Origin: DASQHY01 sp035602605
GTDB lineage: Bacteria > Acidobacteriota > Terriglobia > Acidiferrales > UBA7541
NCBI GenBank assembly: GCA_035602605.1
Contig: DATNLZ010000131.1
Location: 1 to 18,691, forward strand
DNA length: 18,691 nt
Reading direction: 5' to 3'
Numbering within the stretch: position 1 is the first letter of the stretch; every line of letters starts with the position of its first letter. Both the position numbers and the translations under genes were made by a program. Shown one piece after another: positions 1-7,281 of this stretch. The notes below the pieces were generated by a model. The model was not told the DNA's origin, did not search any database, and saw only the letters and a list, made by a program, of their open reading frames with translations.

Positions 1-1072
1 CATCGGAGCAGAGGTGACCGCCGTCGCAATCTACTTCGCGTTCTGGTTTCCCGCGGTGCCGCAATGGACATGGGTAATGGCAGTTTCGGTGGGACTGGTG
101 GCCATTAACGCCATGCAGGTGGGCCGCTTCGGCGAATTCGAATTCTGGTTCGCGCTCATCAAGGTGGTTGCGATCATTGGATTCATTCTCGTCGGCTCTT
201 CAATGATTACTGGCCTGGGGCCCGGACCGGCGGTCGGCCTGAGAAACTTGACTGCACATGGGGGGTTCCTGCCGCATGGCTGGTGGGGCGTTTGGCTTGC
301 GCTCACGCTGGGAATCACCAGTTACATGGGCGTGGAAGTTATTGCCGTTACGGCGGGCGAGGCGCAGCATCCGGACAAATCGATTCCCCGCGCCATGCGG
401 ACAATTGTCTTCCGCCTGATCCTGTTCTACATCCTCGCGCTGTTCGTTACGCTTTGCATGTCGCCATGGAACAGCAGTAGCGGTTCGGGTTTGACCGGCA
501 GCCCTTTCGTGCGCGCCTTTGCCGGAGCCGGCATTCCATTTGCCGCTGGCATCATGAACTTGGTAGTGATCACGGCCGCGCTCTCGAGCGCGAATGCCAA
601 TCTGTATCTTTCCACCCGCATGCTGTTTTCACTCGGTCGCGGCGGATACGCTCCGGGATGGCTGGGTCGGCTCTCTTCGCATGGCGTACCCAGGCGGGCC
701 TTGATGGTCTCAACGGCGGGGATGGCCGCCGCCGTACTGCTGGCCGTGTATGCGCCCAAGAACGCTTTCCTGCTGCTGTATGGGACGGCCGTTTCAGGAA
801 TGTTCTTTGTTTGGGTGGTGATTCTGCTTTCGCACCTTCGCTTCCGTGCGGCGCTAGGGCCTGCGCGTGTGGCTCAACTGCCGCTGCGCCTTCCCTTGCA
901 TCCTGTTCCGACCATGTTCGCCATCGTGGTGGTTGTGGCCATCGCCCTGACCACGTTCTGGGTTGACGGGCTGCAGTATACGCTCCCCACATTTGCGCCG
1001 ATGCTGGGGATCATCTCAATCGGCTATTGGCGGAACCGCGTCCATGCAAAGCGCAAGGCAATGAAAACTTAA
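1..1072 (+). CDS. APC-family amino acid permease, C-terminal part (5' end outside window)
   Basis: Inner-membrane amino acid/polyamine transporter of the APC superfamily. The reading frame is already open at base 2 (encoding I-G-A-E-V-T-A-V), so the GTG at 14 is an internal codon and the true start lies upstream. The visible 356 or so residues match the second part of an AroP/ProY/GABA-permease-like protein: an IGAEVTAVAIYFAFWFP segment, a GITSYMGVEVIAVTAGEA segment typical of the conserved APC 'G-x-E' helix, the PxxSIPRAM loop, and a SSANANLYLSTRMLFSLG segment. Repeated hydrophobic stretches are consistent with about eight or nine of the usual twelve membrane helices. It ends in a basic cytoplasmic tail (RKAMKT). 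The family assignment is firm. The substrate is not determined, though a neutral or aromatic amino acid is plausible. It is followed by degenerate DNA rather than an operon partner. Confidence 0.9.
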   Translation, partial: IGAEVTAVAIYFAFWFPAVPQWTWVMAVSVGLVAINAMQVGRFGEFEFWFALIKVVAIIGFILVGSSMITGLGPGPAVGLRNLTAHGGFLPHGWWGVWLALTLGITSYMGVEVIAVTAGEAQHPDKSIPRAMRTIVFRLILFYILALFVTLCMSPWNSSSGSGLTGSPFVRAFAGAGIPFAAGIMNLVVITAALSSANANLYLSTRMLFSLGRGGYAPGWLGRLSSHGVPRRALMVSTAGMAAAVLLAVYAPKNAFLLLYGTAVSGMFFVWVVILLSHLRFRAALGPARVAQLPLRLPLHPVPTMFAIVVVVAIALTTFWVDGLQYTLPTFAPMLGIISIGYWRNRVHAKRKAMKT

Positions 1073-1179
1073 TGGTGCAAGAGTTGCTGGTGGCCGGAAC
1101 GCGCGCGGTGACGGAATCGGCTGTAACAGGAAAGAACAACGGCGGTACACCTACTGGCAGGTGCAAAAACAAGATCAAC

Positions 1180-1275
1180 GACCTCGACCTTCCGATAGCA
1201 GCAGTCCGGGAATCGTTCCCGGCGGTTTGCGACAACAAGGACTTCACTTTATTCGATAATGCCGCCGACGCGCCA
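1180..1275 (+). pseudogene. Remnant of a VC1184-type cysteine-desulfurase-like PLP enzyme (N-terminal fragment)
   Basis: About 32 codons encode DLPIAAVRESFPAV followed by a LFDNAADAP motif. This matches the N-terminal region of the intact PLP enzyme at 7282-8562 (PIDSVRSLFPAL ... VFLDNAAGAQIP) in order and spacing. The 'F-x-L/F-DNAA' element is the hallmark start of aminotransferase class V proteins. Nothing of the PLP-binding core follows, so the fragment cannot be functional. It lies inside an open frame of 152 codons (1027-1485) that would be annotated as a hypothetical protein. The first roughly 50 codons of that frame are unrecognised, and the codons after about 1275 belong to another family. 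The homology was judged by eye; the exact junction is uncertain by about 20 bases. Confidence 0.6.
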
Positions 1276-1583
1276 CGCATCGACAAAGCGCTAAACGAGA
1301 TGGCGCCCATCGAAGCAGAGATGACGCAGGTAAAATCCACTAGCCGCGATCCCTCCCTGGTCTATCCCATCATGCTCGATGCGCAGTATGCGAATTCGGG
1401 CAACGTCGCTTGGACGGCGGATTCGGTTCTGCCCGCGAAGGTGTACGAAGTGTGCCGTAGTACGAACAGAGATGTGAAACGCTAATGGCCCGTTGGACGT
1501 CTCTGCGGCAGGAAATCGTCCCAGCTTGGCGTTGCAATCCAAGCCAAGGCGAAACCAAAATGAGCCAGTTTCTTCGTCGCTAA
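1276..1583 (+). pseudogene. Degenerate C-terminal tail of a sortilin/BNR-repeat glycosyl-hydrolase-like protein, frameshifted
   Basis: The translation runs MAPIEAEMTQVKSTSRDPS, LVYPIMLDAQYANSG, ADSVLPAKVYEV and stops with TAA at 1483-1485. An overlapping ATG (TAATG) then opens another frame that continues MARWTSLRQEIVPAW to a stop at 1581-1583. The two pieces together look like the C-terminal helical region of large exported sortilin/VPS10-type BNR-repeat proteins common in Acidobacteriota. There, a 'YPI-x-L-x-x-x-x-A ... AD-x-x-P-x-x-x-Y-x-V' stretch is followed by a 'W-x-x-L ... VPA' stretch. The frame change between the parts and the absence of the beta-propeller show decay. The family call comes from memory of the motif pattern and is moderate; the frameshift is visible directly. 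Confidence 0.5.
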
Positions 1584-1612
1584 TCGGCGAGTGCGTGCAC
1601 GACCAATTCCCA

Positions 1613-1641
1613 TTGACACGGAACTGCTGCTGGAGCGTAAT
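1613..1641 (+). promoter_or_regulatory. Candidate sigma70 promoter of TonB-dependent receptor 1
   Basis: A perfect -35 box TTGACA (1613-1618) is followed by a 17-base spacer and CGTAAT (1636-1641; four of six to TATAAT). Transcription would start near 1649, leaving a leader of about 90 bases before the receptor ATG at 1740. The weaker -10 box makes this less certain than the matching promoter of the second receptor. Confidence 0.5.
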
Positions 1642-1700
1642 AGGCCGCTACTGTGAAACGTCTCACGCCAGACCGTTTACAACCAAGGTCATACCGAAGA

Positions 1701-1715
1701 ACGATCATTGATCGT
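1701..1715. promoter_or_regulatory. 15-base dyad (candidate operator) in the leader of receptor 1
   Basis: ACGATCATTGATCGT is a perfect inverted repeat: two 7-base arms around one central base. It lies about 50 bases downstream of the predicted transcription start and 15 bases before the ribosome binding site. Its position suits a repressor site or a small leader hairpin. No copy was seen in the leader of receptor 2, so the two cassettes may be controlled differently. Function is inferred from position only. Confidence 0.35.
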
Positions 1716-1739
1716 CGTGATTGGGCCGAAGGAGAGACC

Positions 1740-4700
1740 ATGATTTGGAGAAAAGCTGTGTGGAACCCGCTGCGCTTTACCGCTATCGCCGGATTCCTGT
1801 TATGCCAATCGCTGCTGCTGGTGCCGGATGTCCAGGCACAGGTGGTTACTGGGACCCTGTTGGGCACAGTCCACGATCCCAGCGGCCAGGTCCTGCCCAA
1901 CGTACAGGTGGTGGCCACTTTGGTCGATCGGAACCTGCAGCGCTCAACCGAGACGAATGAAACCGGTGCCTACGAACTTGGCTTCCTGCCCAGCGGAAAA
2001 TACCGCATTACCGCAACCTACGCCGGCTTCAAGTCGCAGGCGCAGGAGAACGTGGAATTGCGAGTCGATCAGCGTCTGCGCATTGATTTCACGCTGCAGG
2101 TCGGCGCAGTGAGCGATCAGATCACGGTCACAGGAGAGGTTCCGCTGGTCAACTCCGATTCCTCGAACATCGGCGAGACAGTGGAGCAACGGCGCGTTGC
2201 GGAATTACCCATGCGCGGGCGCCAATTCATTGACCTTGTCGTGTTGTCTGCGGGGAGCACCCCGGAGGTGGCCGGTGCCTTTGGCGGGCAATTTGCTCTT
2301 GCCGGTACCTCCGTGAACGTTAACGGCAACCGCGCGGATGCCAACAATTTCCTACTCGACGGCGTTCCCATTAACGACAGCATGTGGGGACGTATGGCGG
2401 TTTCGCCATCGTTGGATGCGATCGAGGAGATGAAGGTCCAGTCGTTCCTCTATACCGCCGAATTCGGTTCAGCGGGTGGCGGGCAGATAAACATCACGAT
2501 GCGCTCCGGCCAGAACACGCTCCACGGCTCGTTGTTCGGCTTCTTCCGGCGCGATCAGTTCGATGCCAAGAACTACTTTGCCTCCAGGAAGCCTCCGCTG
2601 GAACGGAATAACTATGGGTTCAGCCTTGGCGGGCCGATCATCCGTTCCAAAACCTTCTTCTTCGTCAACCTGGAGCGGCAGACGGCCACACAGGGCATTA
2701 CCCTGATCAGTTCGTTACCTACGCAGGCCCTGCGGACCGGTGACTTTACCGGGTTTGCTCCCGTCGTTGATCCGGTTACCAAGTTGCCGTTCCCCAACAA
2801 CAAGATCCCGGACAATCGCATCGATGTGATTTCGAAGGCGGTGCTCGCTCTCCTGCCCGTGCCACCGGGTGCGGGCATTTCCAACAATTTTAGTGGAGTG
2901 GATAACTCGCATGGCCGTTCCACCCAGGGAAACTTGAGAATGGATCACCAGCTGTCGGCATCCGATTCTCTCTCCGGCCATCTCAACATCTCCGACATCC
3001 TAGGACAGGACCCCGTCGCCGGATCGCCTCCTGGGTTTGCGCCCATCATCACCCTCAAGACGAAAACCCTGGGAGCGCAATGGACCCATGTGCTAAGCTC
3101 CACGGCCATCAACCAATTCCGATTCGGGTACACACGCAGCGCCAGCGTTACCCTGACCGCGAATCCCAACCTTGACTTTGCCACCAAGGCGGGAATCCAG
3201 GGCACTTCTCACGACTCCCGAGTGCTGGGAGTTCCGCGCATCACCATCACCGGTTTCAGCGCGATCGGGGATACCGTGAGCACGCTGAGCGGAGAGACGG
3301 GCGATTACCACTTCATTGATGACTTCTCGCACGGCATCGGATCACATTCTCTAAAAACGGGTGTGACGCTGTCCCGCCTCAAGCCCAGTCCATTTTTTGC
3401 CGTTACTCCCCGCGGAAACTTCAGCTATCTGGGGCCCTACACAGGGAACGCAATGGCGGATTTCCTGCTAGGCCTCCCCACCACGGCGAGCGTCGGAGTT
3501 GGCGATCCACTGGTAAACGGCCGCGCTTGGCGATTGGGCGCGTACGTCCAGGACGATTGGCGCGTCACTTCGCACCTCACACTGAATCTCGGCGTGCGTT
3601 ACGAGCTACTCACGCCGCCCACCGACACCACCAACCGCATCAGCAATCTGGATCTCAGCAATGGCAACATCATCATCCCGTGCGATTCCGGGAAACCCAG
3701 CCCCAAGGCGAACCTGACCAAGTTCCCGGCGTTCACCTTCGTTTGTAACGACAAAGTGGATTTAGGCAAAGGATTGACCAAAACAGACACCAACAACTGG
3801 GCGCCGCGTCTCGGATTTGCGTACTCCACCGCCAACAACCAGACCGTTGTGCGCGGTGGATATGGAATTTTCTACAGCTATCCGCCCATGGCCGTGCGCA
3901 TCGGCACTCCCAGTTTCAGCATTCCATTCTTCAGCCAGATCACCGCCACCAATAGCCTCACCGCGCCGGTGACGACTGCCACCATCCTCACCACTCCGGC
4001 CGCGGCGGCCTTCGCGGGACAGCCGTTTTCCACCGACTACCGCGCCGGCCGCACCCAGGAATGGAGCCTGGGAGTGCAACGCCAGCTCGCTAAATCCTCG
4101 GTGGTCGAAATCAATTACCTGGGCTCGCATGGTGATGGCCTGTATTCCCAGAAACTCCCCAACCAGGCGGTGCTGGGTGCGGGATCGCTCAACTCACGAA
4201 AACCATTTCCGTTGCTGGCTGCCAACTTGATCTGGTCGGGGCCCATCGGCCGGTCCAACTACAACGCCATGCAACTGCGGTTTGAACAGCGGCCCTGGCA
4301 TGGGCTGAGTCTGGTGTCGCACTATACGTTTTCCAAGGCGCTTGATACCGCATCCAACCTGCTCTCGAACGCGGCCAATCCTTCTGTGCCGCAAAACTCG
4401 CGCAACATCGACGCGGAGTACAGCCGTTCGTCGTTCGATGCGCGGCATCGTTTCGTTGCCAATGGCCTGTACCAACTGCCGTTTTCTTCGAGCAGTGCAG
4501 GCCTGAACCGCTTGGTGGGTGGCTGGGAGTTAAGCTGGGTGCTGACCTTGCAAAGCAACACTCCCTTTTCCCCGATTCTGCCCTCAGACCGCAGCGGCAC
4601 TGGCGGATTCGCGGACCGCCCCGACCAGGTCGGCAATCCCAACAACATTGCTCAACGCACGCCGGCGCAGTTTTTCGATATCGCGGCGTTCCGGCTACAA

Positions 4701-4955
4701 CCGGGCGGGACCTTTGGCAATGCCGGCCGAAACACCATTAACGGACCGAACTACAAAGACCTCGACCTGGCTGTGCTGAAGAACGTAGTCATCAGCGAGA
4801 GGCACAGACTACAGCTCCGCGTGGAGGCGTTTAACGCGCTCAATAACGTCAACTTTAATATACCCAACCGGAATTTCGGCACCGCGCCATTCGGCACCGT
4901 GACCAGCGCGAGAGATGCCCGGAGCATGCAATTCGGCGCGAAGTACCTCTTTTGA
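1740..4955 (+). CDS. TonB-dependent receptor 1 with N-terminal carboxypeptidase-regulatory-like domain
   Basis: Outer-membrane receptor of 1,071 residues, Oar/SusC-like in style. The ATG at 1740 was chosen because AAGGAGAG lies just before it and the translation opens with a signal peptide (hydrophobic core at about 10-28, cleavage after VQA at about 33). The frame is open back to 1653, but without these signals. Residues 36-121 are a beta-sandwich carboxypeptidase-regulatory/CNA-B-like domain (GTLLGTVHDPSG ... GFLPSGKYRITATYAGF). The plug follows, with the family signature VNVNGNRADANNFLLDG at about 192-208, then a long beta-barrel ending in QFGAKYLF with the terminal phenylalanine expected for BamA-dependent insertion. 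No clear TonB box was seen. The protein would take up an unknown substrate using TonB energy. It is followed after 61 bases by an exported amidohydrolase, so co-transcription is likely. It is homologous along its length to the receptor at 12985-16299. Confidence 0.93.
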   Translation: MIWRKAVWNPLRFTAIAGFLLCQSLLLVPDVQAQVVTGTLLGTVHDPSGQVLPNVQVVATLVDRNLQRSTETNETGAYELGFLPSGKYRITATYAGFKSQAQENVELRVDQRLRIDFTLQVGAVSDQITVTGEVPLVNSDSSNIGETVEQRRVAELPMRGRQFIDLVVLSAGSTPEVAGAFGGQFALAGTSVNVNGNRADANNFLLDGVPINDSMWGRMAVSPSLDAIEEMKVQSFLYTAEFGSAGGGQINITMRSGQNTLHGSLFGFFRRDQFDAKNYFASRKPPLERNNYGFSLGGPIIRSKTFFFVNLERQTATQGITLISSLPTQALRTGDFTGFAPVVDPVTKLPFPNNKIPDNRIDVISKAVLALLPVPPGAGISNNFSGVDNSHGRSTQGNLRMDHQLSASDSLSGHLNISDILGQDPVAGSPPGFAPIITLKTKTLGAQWTHVLSSTAINQFRFGYTRSASVTLTANPNLDFATKAGIQGTSHDSRVLGVPRITITGFSAIGDTVSTLSGETGDYHFIDDFSHGIGSHSLKTGVTLSRLKPSPFFAVTPRGNFSYLGPYTGNAMADFLLGLPTTASVGVGDPLVNGRAWRLGAYVQDDWRVTSHLTLNLGVRYELLTPPTDTTNRISNLDLSNGNIIIPCDSGKPSPKANLTKFPAFTFVCNDKVDLGKGLTKTDTNNWAPRLGFAYSTANNQTVVRGGYGIFYSYPPMAVRIGTPSFSIPFFSQITATNSLTAPVTTATILTTPAAAAFAGQPFSTDYRAGRTQEWSLGVQRQLAKSSVVEINYLGSHGDGLYSQKLPNQAVLGAGSLNSRKPFPLLAANLIWSGPIGRSNYNAMQLRFEQRPWHGLSLVSHYTFSKALDTASNLLSNAANPSVPQNSRNIDAEYSRSSFDARHRFVANGLYQLPFSSSSAGLNRLVGGWELSWVLTLQSNTPFSPILPSDRSGTGGFADRPDQVGNPNNIAQRTPAQFFDIAAFRLQPGGTFGNAGRNTINGPNYKDLDLAVLKNVVISERHRLQLRVEAFNALNNVNFNIPNRNFGTAPFGTVTSARDARSMQFGAKYLF

Positions 4956-5016
4956 CCTCACCGATTGCAATCGATTGTCTCGCGGCCATGGCCTCAGGTC
5001 CTCGTCAGGAGCGAAT

Positions 5017-6735
5017 ATGCAAGATATTCAAATCGTGATTCGGCTTTGGCGGATACGGCTTTTGGTGTTCATGATCGGTGCGCTGCTCGCCTTGCAACCA
5101 TCGTGGGCCGCCGACGTACCGGCGACGCTGATCCTCCACTCAGGCAAGATCATCACTCTGAACCCCCGCAGCGAAATCGTTCAGGCGATTGCTATTCGCA
5201 ACGAACGTATCTTGAAGGTGGGAGAGAACAGCGACATCCTCAAGCTGAAGGATTCCAGCACGCAGGTGATCGATCTTCACGGCCGGACCGTAATTCCTGG
5301 GCTGATCGACAGCCACTCGCACCCCACGTCGTTTGGCATGCACATCTTTCAGCCCGATTTGTCGAAAGCAAAAACGTTAGCTGAAATCATCAAGCTCATC
5401 GAAGCCAAGGTGAAGCAGAGCCAGCCCGGCGAGTGGATCACGAACTCGCGGATATGGAACGAGACCAAGCTGGCCGAGAGGCGCAATCCTACTCGCTTCG
5501 ATCTCGATCCCATATCTCCCAACAACCCGGTGTTCCTCTCCCGGGGCCATCTCGGTGTTGTGAACAGCGTGGCCTTGAAACTACTCGGCATCGACCCCAA
5601 CACACCAGACCCGCCCGGCGGAACCATCGAGAAAGACCCCCACACCGGTAAGCTTACCGGGCGCCTATATGAACGGGCGCAAGACGTAGTGCGTCGCGCG
5701 GTGCCAGATGCCACTCAAGAGCAGCTCATGGCTGCGCAGCGCCAGTCGTATAAAGAACTCAGCGAAGCCGGGGTAACCAGTGTCCGCTCGGCCGCCGATA
5801 GCCCGGAGGGCATGCGCGCCTACATCGAGCTGCACAAGCGCGGCGAGATCACTCTGCGCACGAGTGTGACCATCCACATCAACCCCAACCAGCCGGCGGC
5901 AGAGCTGGAGAAGATGTTCAAGGACTCTCCCGTGAGTTCCGGTCTGGGCGACGACATGCTCAACGTGTGGGGCATCAAGATGACTGCCGACGGTGGCTCG
6001 GACCTCGCTTATCTTCGGAAAGACTACAGTAACAGGCCGGGGTTTCGCGGCCAGCCGGGTGGTACCCGCGAGAATTTCATCACCGCCGCGCGGCTTTGTA
6101 ACAAGTATGGTTGGCGGGTTGGGATTCACGCCCTCGGTGACGCGGCCATCGACCTGGTTCTCGACGCTTACGAGGCTGCCAACCAGGACAGATCGATTGT
6201 TGGAAAGCGCTGGTCCATCGAGCATGGGTACATGCTCTGGCCGGAACACCTCGAGCGGATCAAACGGCTGGGCGTAATGCTTCATCCTCAAACCTGGCAT
6301 TTGTACAACCTGCGGCGGAACTTTTTAGAGAACTTTGGCCGCGCCTATGCGGACATGTCGCATCCATACCGCAAGCTGCTCGATGCCGGAATCCCGATCG
6401 CGGGCGGAACCGATTGGCCGCTCGAGCCCAACGATCAATTCTTCTACATGTGGGTCGCGATTAGTCGAAAGACGATTGATGGCGAGGTGGTAGGGGCCGA
6501 CCAGAAGCTGACGCGCGAGGAAGCGCTGCGCTTCCACACCTTGTGGGCCGCGTATTCTACTTTTGAAGAAAACGTGAAGGGTTCGCTCGAACCAGGCAAG
6601 TTCGCAGACCTTGTAGTCATCTCGGCGGACTACATGCAGGTCGGTGAAGACCAGATCAAGGACATCACTCCGCTGCTCACCATGGTCGGCGGGAAAGTCG
6701 TATTCAATAAGGACAGCTCTCTAGCAGCAAAATAG
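5017..6735 (+). CDS. Exported YtcJ-type metal-dependent amidohydrolase 1
   Basis: Amidohydrolase family 3 enzyme (YtcJ / N-substituted-formamide-deformylase-like), 572 residues. The ATG at 5017 has CAGGAGCG upstream and starts a signal peptide (hydrophobic about 13-26, cleavage after SWA near 31); the frame is open further back, into the receptor gene. Visible metal-site elements are IDSHSHP (H100, H102), GIKMTADGG (K321, a candidate carboxylated bridging lysine, with D325), GIHALGDAA (H371), SIEHGYM (H403) and AGGTDWPLEPN (D466). A composite N-terminal/C-terminal beta-sandwich is suggested by LILHSGKIITLN and GKFADLVVISADY. It probably hydrolyses an amide-like bond in the periplasm on material brought in by receptor 1. 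The true substrate is unknown. It lies 61 bases after the receptor and 37 bases before a small exported protein, suggesting one operon. Its counterpart at 11215-12933 has the same length and motif order. Confidence 0.92.
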   Translation: MQDIQIVIRLWRIRLLVFMIGALLALQPSWAADVPATLILHSGKIITLNPRSEIVQAIAIRNERILKVGENSDILKLKDSSTQVIDLHGRTVIPGLIDSHSHPTSFGMHIFQPDLSKAKTLAEIIKLIEAKVKQSQPGEWITNSRIWNETKLAERRNPTRFDLDPISPNNPVFLSRGHLGVVNSVALKLLGIDPNTPDPPGGTIEKDPHTGKLTGRLYERAQDVVRRAVPDATQEQLMAAQRQSYKELSEAGVTSVRSAADSPEGMRAYIELHKRGEITLRTSVTIHINPNQPAAELEKMFKDSPVSSGLGDDMLNVWGIKMTADGGSDLAYLRKDYSNRPGFRGQPGGTRENFITAARLCNKYGWRVGIHALGDAAIDLVLDAYEAANQDRSIVGKRWSIEHGYMLWPEHLERIKRLGVMLHPQTWHLYNLRRNFLENFGRAYADMSHPYRKLLDAGIPIAGGTDWPLEPNDQFFYMWVAISRKTIDGEVVGADQKLTREEALRFHTLWAAYSTFEENVKGSLEPGKFADLVVISADYMQVGEDQIKDITPLLTMVGGKVVFNKDSSLAAK

Positions 6736-6772
6736 AGGGTTCCGCGACGGATGTTCGAGTACGGAGGTATCA

Positions 6773-7192
6773 GTGAACCGCGAGATCATCACGCTTGTCC
6801 TGATTATGTGCACGGCCGTTCCCGCGGCCTGCAAAGACCGACGACTGGTTGGGGCCTGGAAGGCGGTAACCTATGTAATCGATGGCAAGCCTCATCCCAT
6901 GCAGGGGCTATTCATCTTTACCGCTCAGCACTATTCCGCTAACGTTCGCTTTAAACTATCGGACGGTCCCATGGACGACGCGAATGGAAATGCGGGGCCG
7001 TACGCCGCCGATGGCAAACGAGTCGTGTTCACCCAATGGGTGCAGATCCATGTGAGGCCGGGCAGCACGAAAGATTCCATCCTCTCGCGAGCGGGACCCG
7101 ACGAAGCCACCGACTATCGCATTGAGGGTAATCGTCTCATCCTGACCTTCCCATCCAAGAACCAGTACATTCTGCAGCGCGCGGTAGAGTGA
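6773..7192 (+). CDS. Small exported lipocalin-like protein
   Basis: A 139-residue protein starting with GTG at 6773, chosen because GGAGG stands 5 bases upstream. An ATG at 6751 in a different frame has no such site and gives an unrelated short peptide. The N-terminus is a short hydrophobic signal (IITLVLIMCTAVPAAC). The cysteine could be lipidated, but proline at -3 makes the lipobox poor. The rest resembles the lipocalin-like domain often found as a stand-alone protein: KDRRLVGAWKAVTYVIDGK, then GLFIFTAQHYSA, and a final beta strand NRLILTFPSKNQYILQR. Such domains are small barrels of unknown ligand. It is the last gene of cassette 1, 37 bases after the amidohydrolase, and meets the PLP enzyme gene tail to tail. 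Lipocalin assignment is moderate; export is well supported. Confidence 0.75.
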   Translation: MNREIITLVLIMCTAVPAACKDRRLVGAWKAVTYVIDGKPHPMQGLFIFTAQHYSANVRFKLSDGPMDDANGNAGPYAADGKRVVFTQWVQIHVRPGSTKDSILSRAGPDEATDYRIEGNRLILTFPSKNQYILQRAVE

Positions 7193-7281
7193 CACTACAG
7201 GTTTGTGTTGCGGCACTGACTCCCAGACCAAGCGACCACATCTGAGCGGGTTAACCGCCAAACCGCGCGGACTCTCGCGGG

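Noticed and set aside
1653..1739. Upstream start for receptor 1
   Set aside because: The extension would precede the signal peptide with 29 polar residues and has no ribosome binding site, while ATG 1740 has AAGGAGAG.
5665..6300. 211-codon minus-strand open frame inside amidohydrolase 1
   Set aside because: It is a complementary-strand shadow of conserved amidohydrolase coding sequence; its composition is not protein-like in any known family.
7263..7280. CCGCG-N8-CGCGG hairpin between the lipocalin-like and PLP genes as a bidirectional terminator
   Set aside because: Stem of only five pairs and no T-run on either side; too weak to call.
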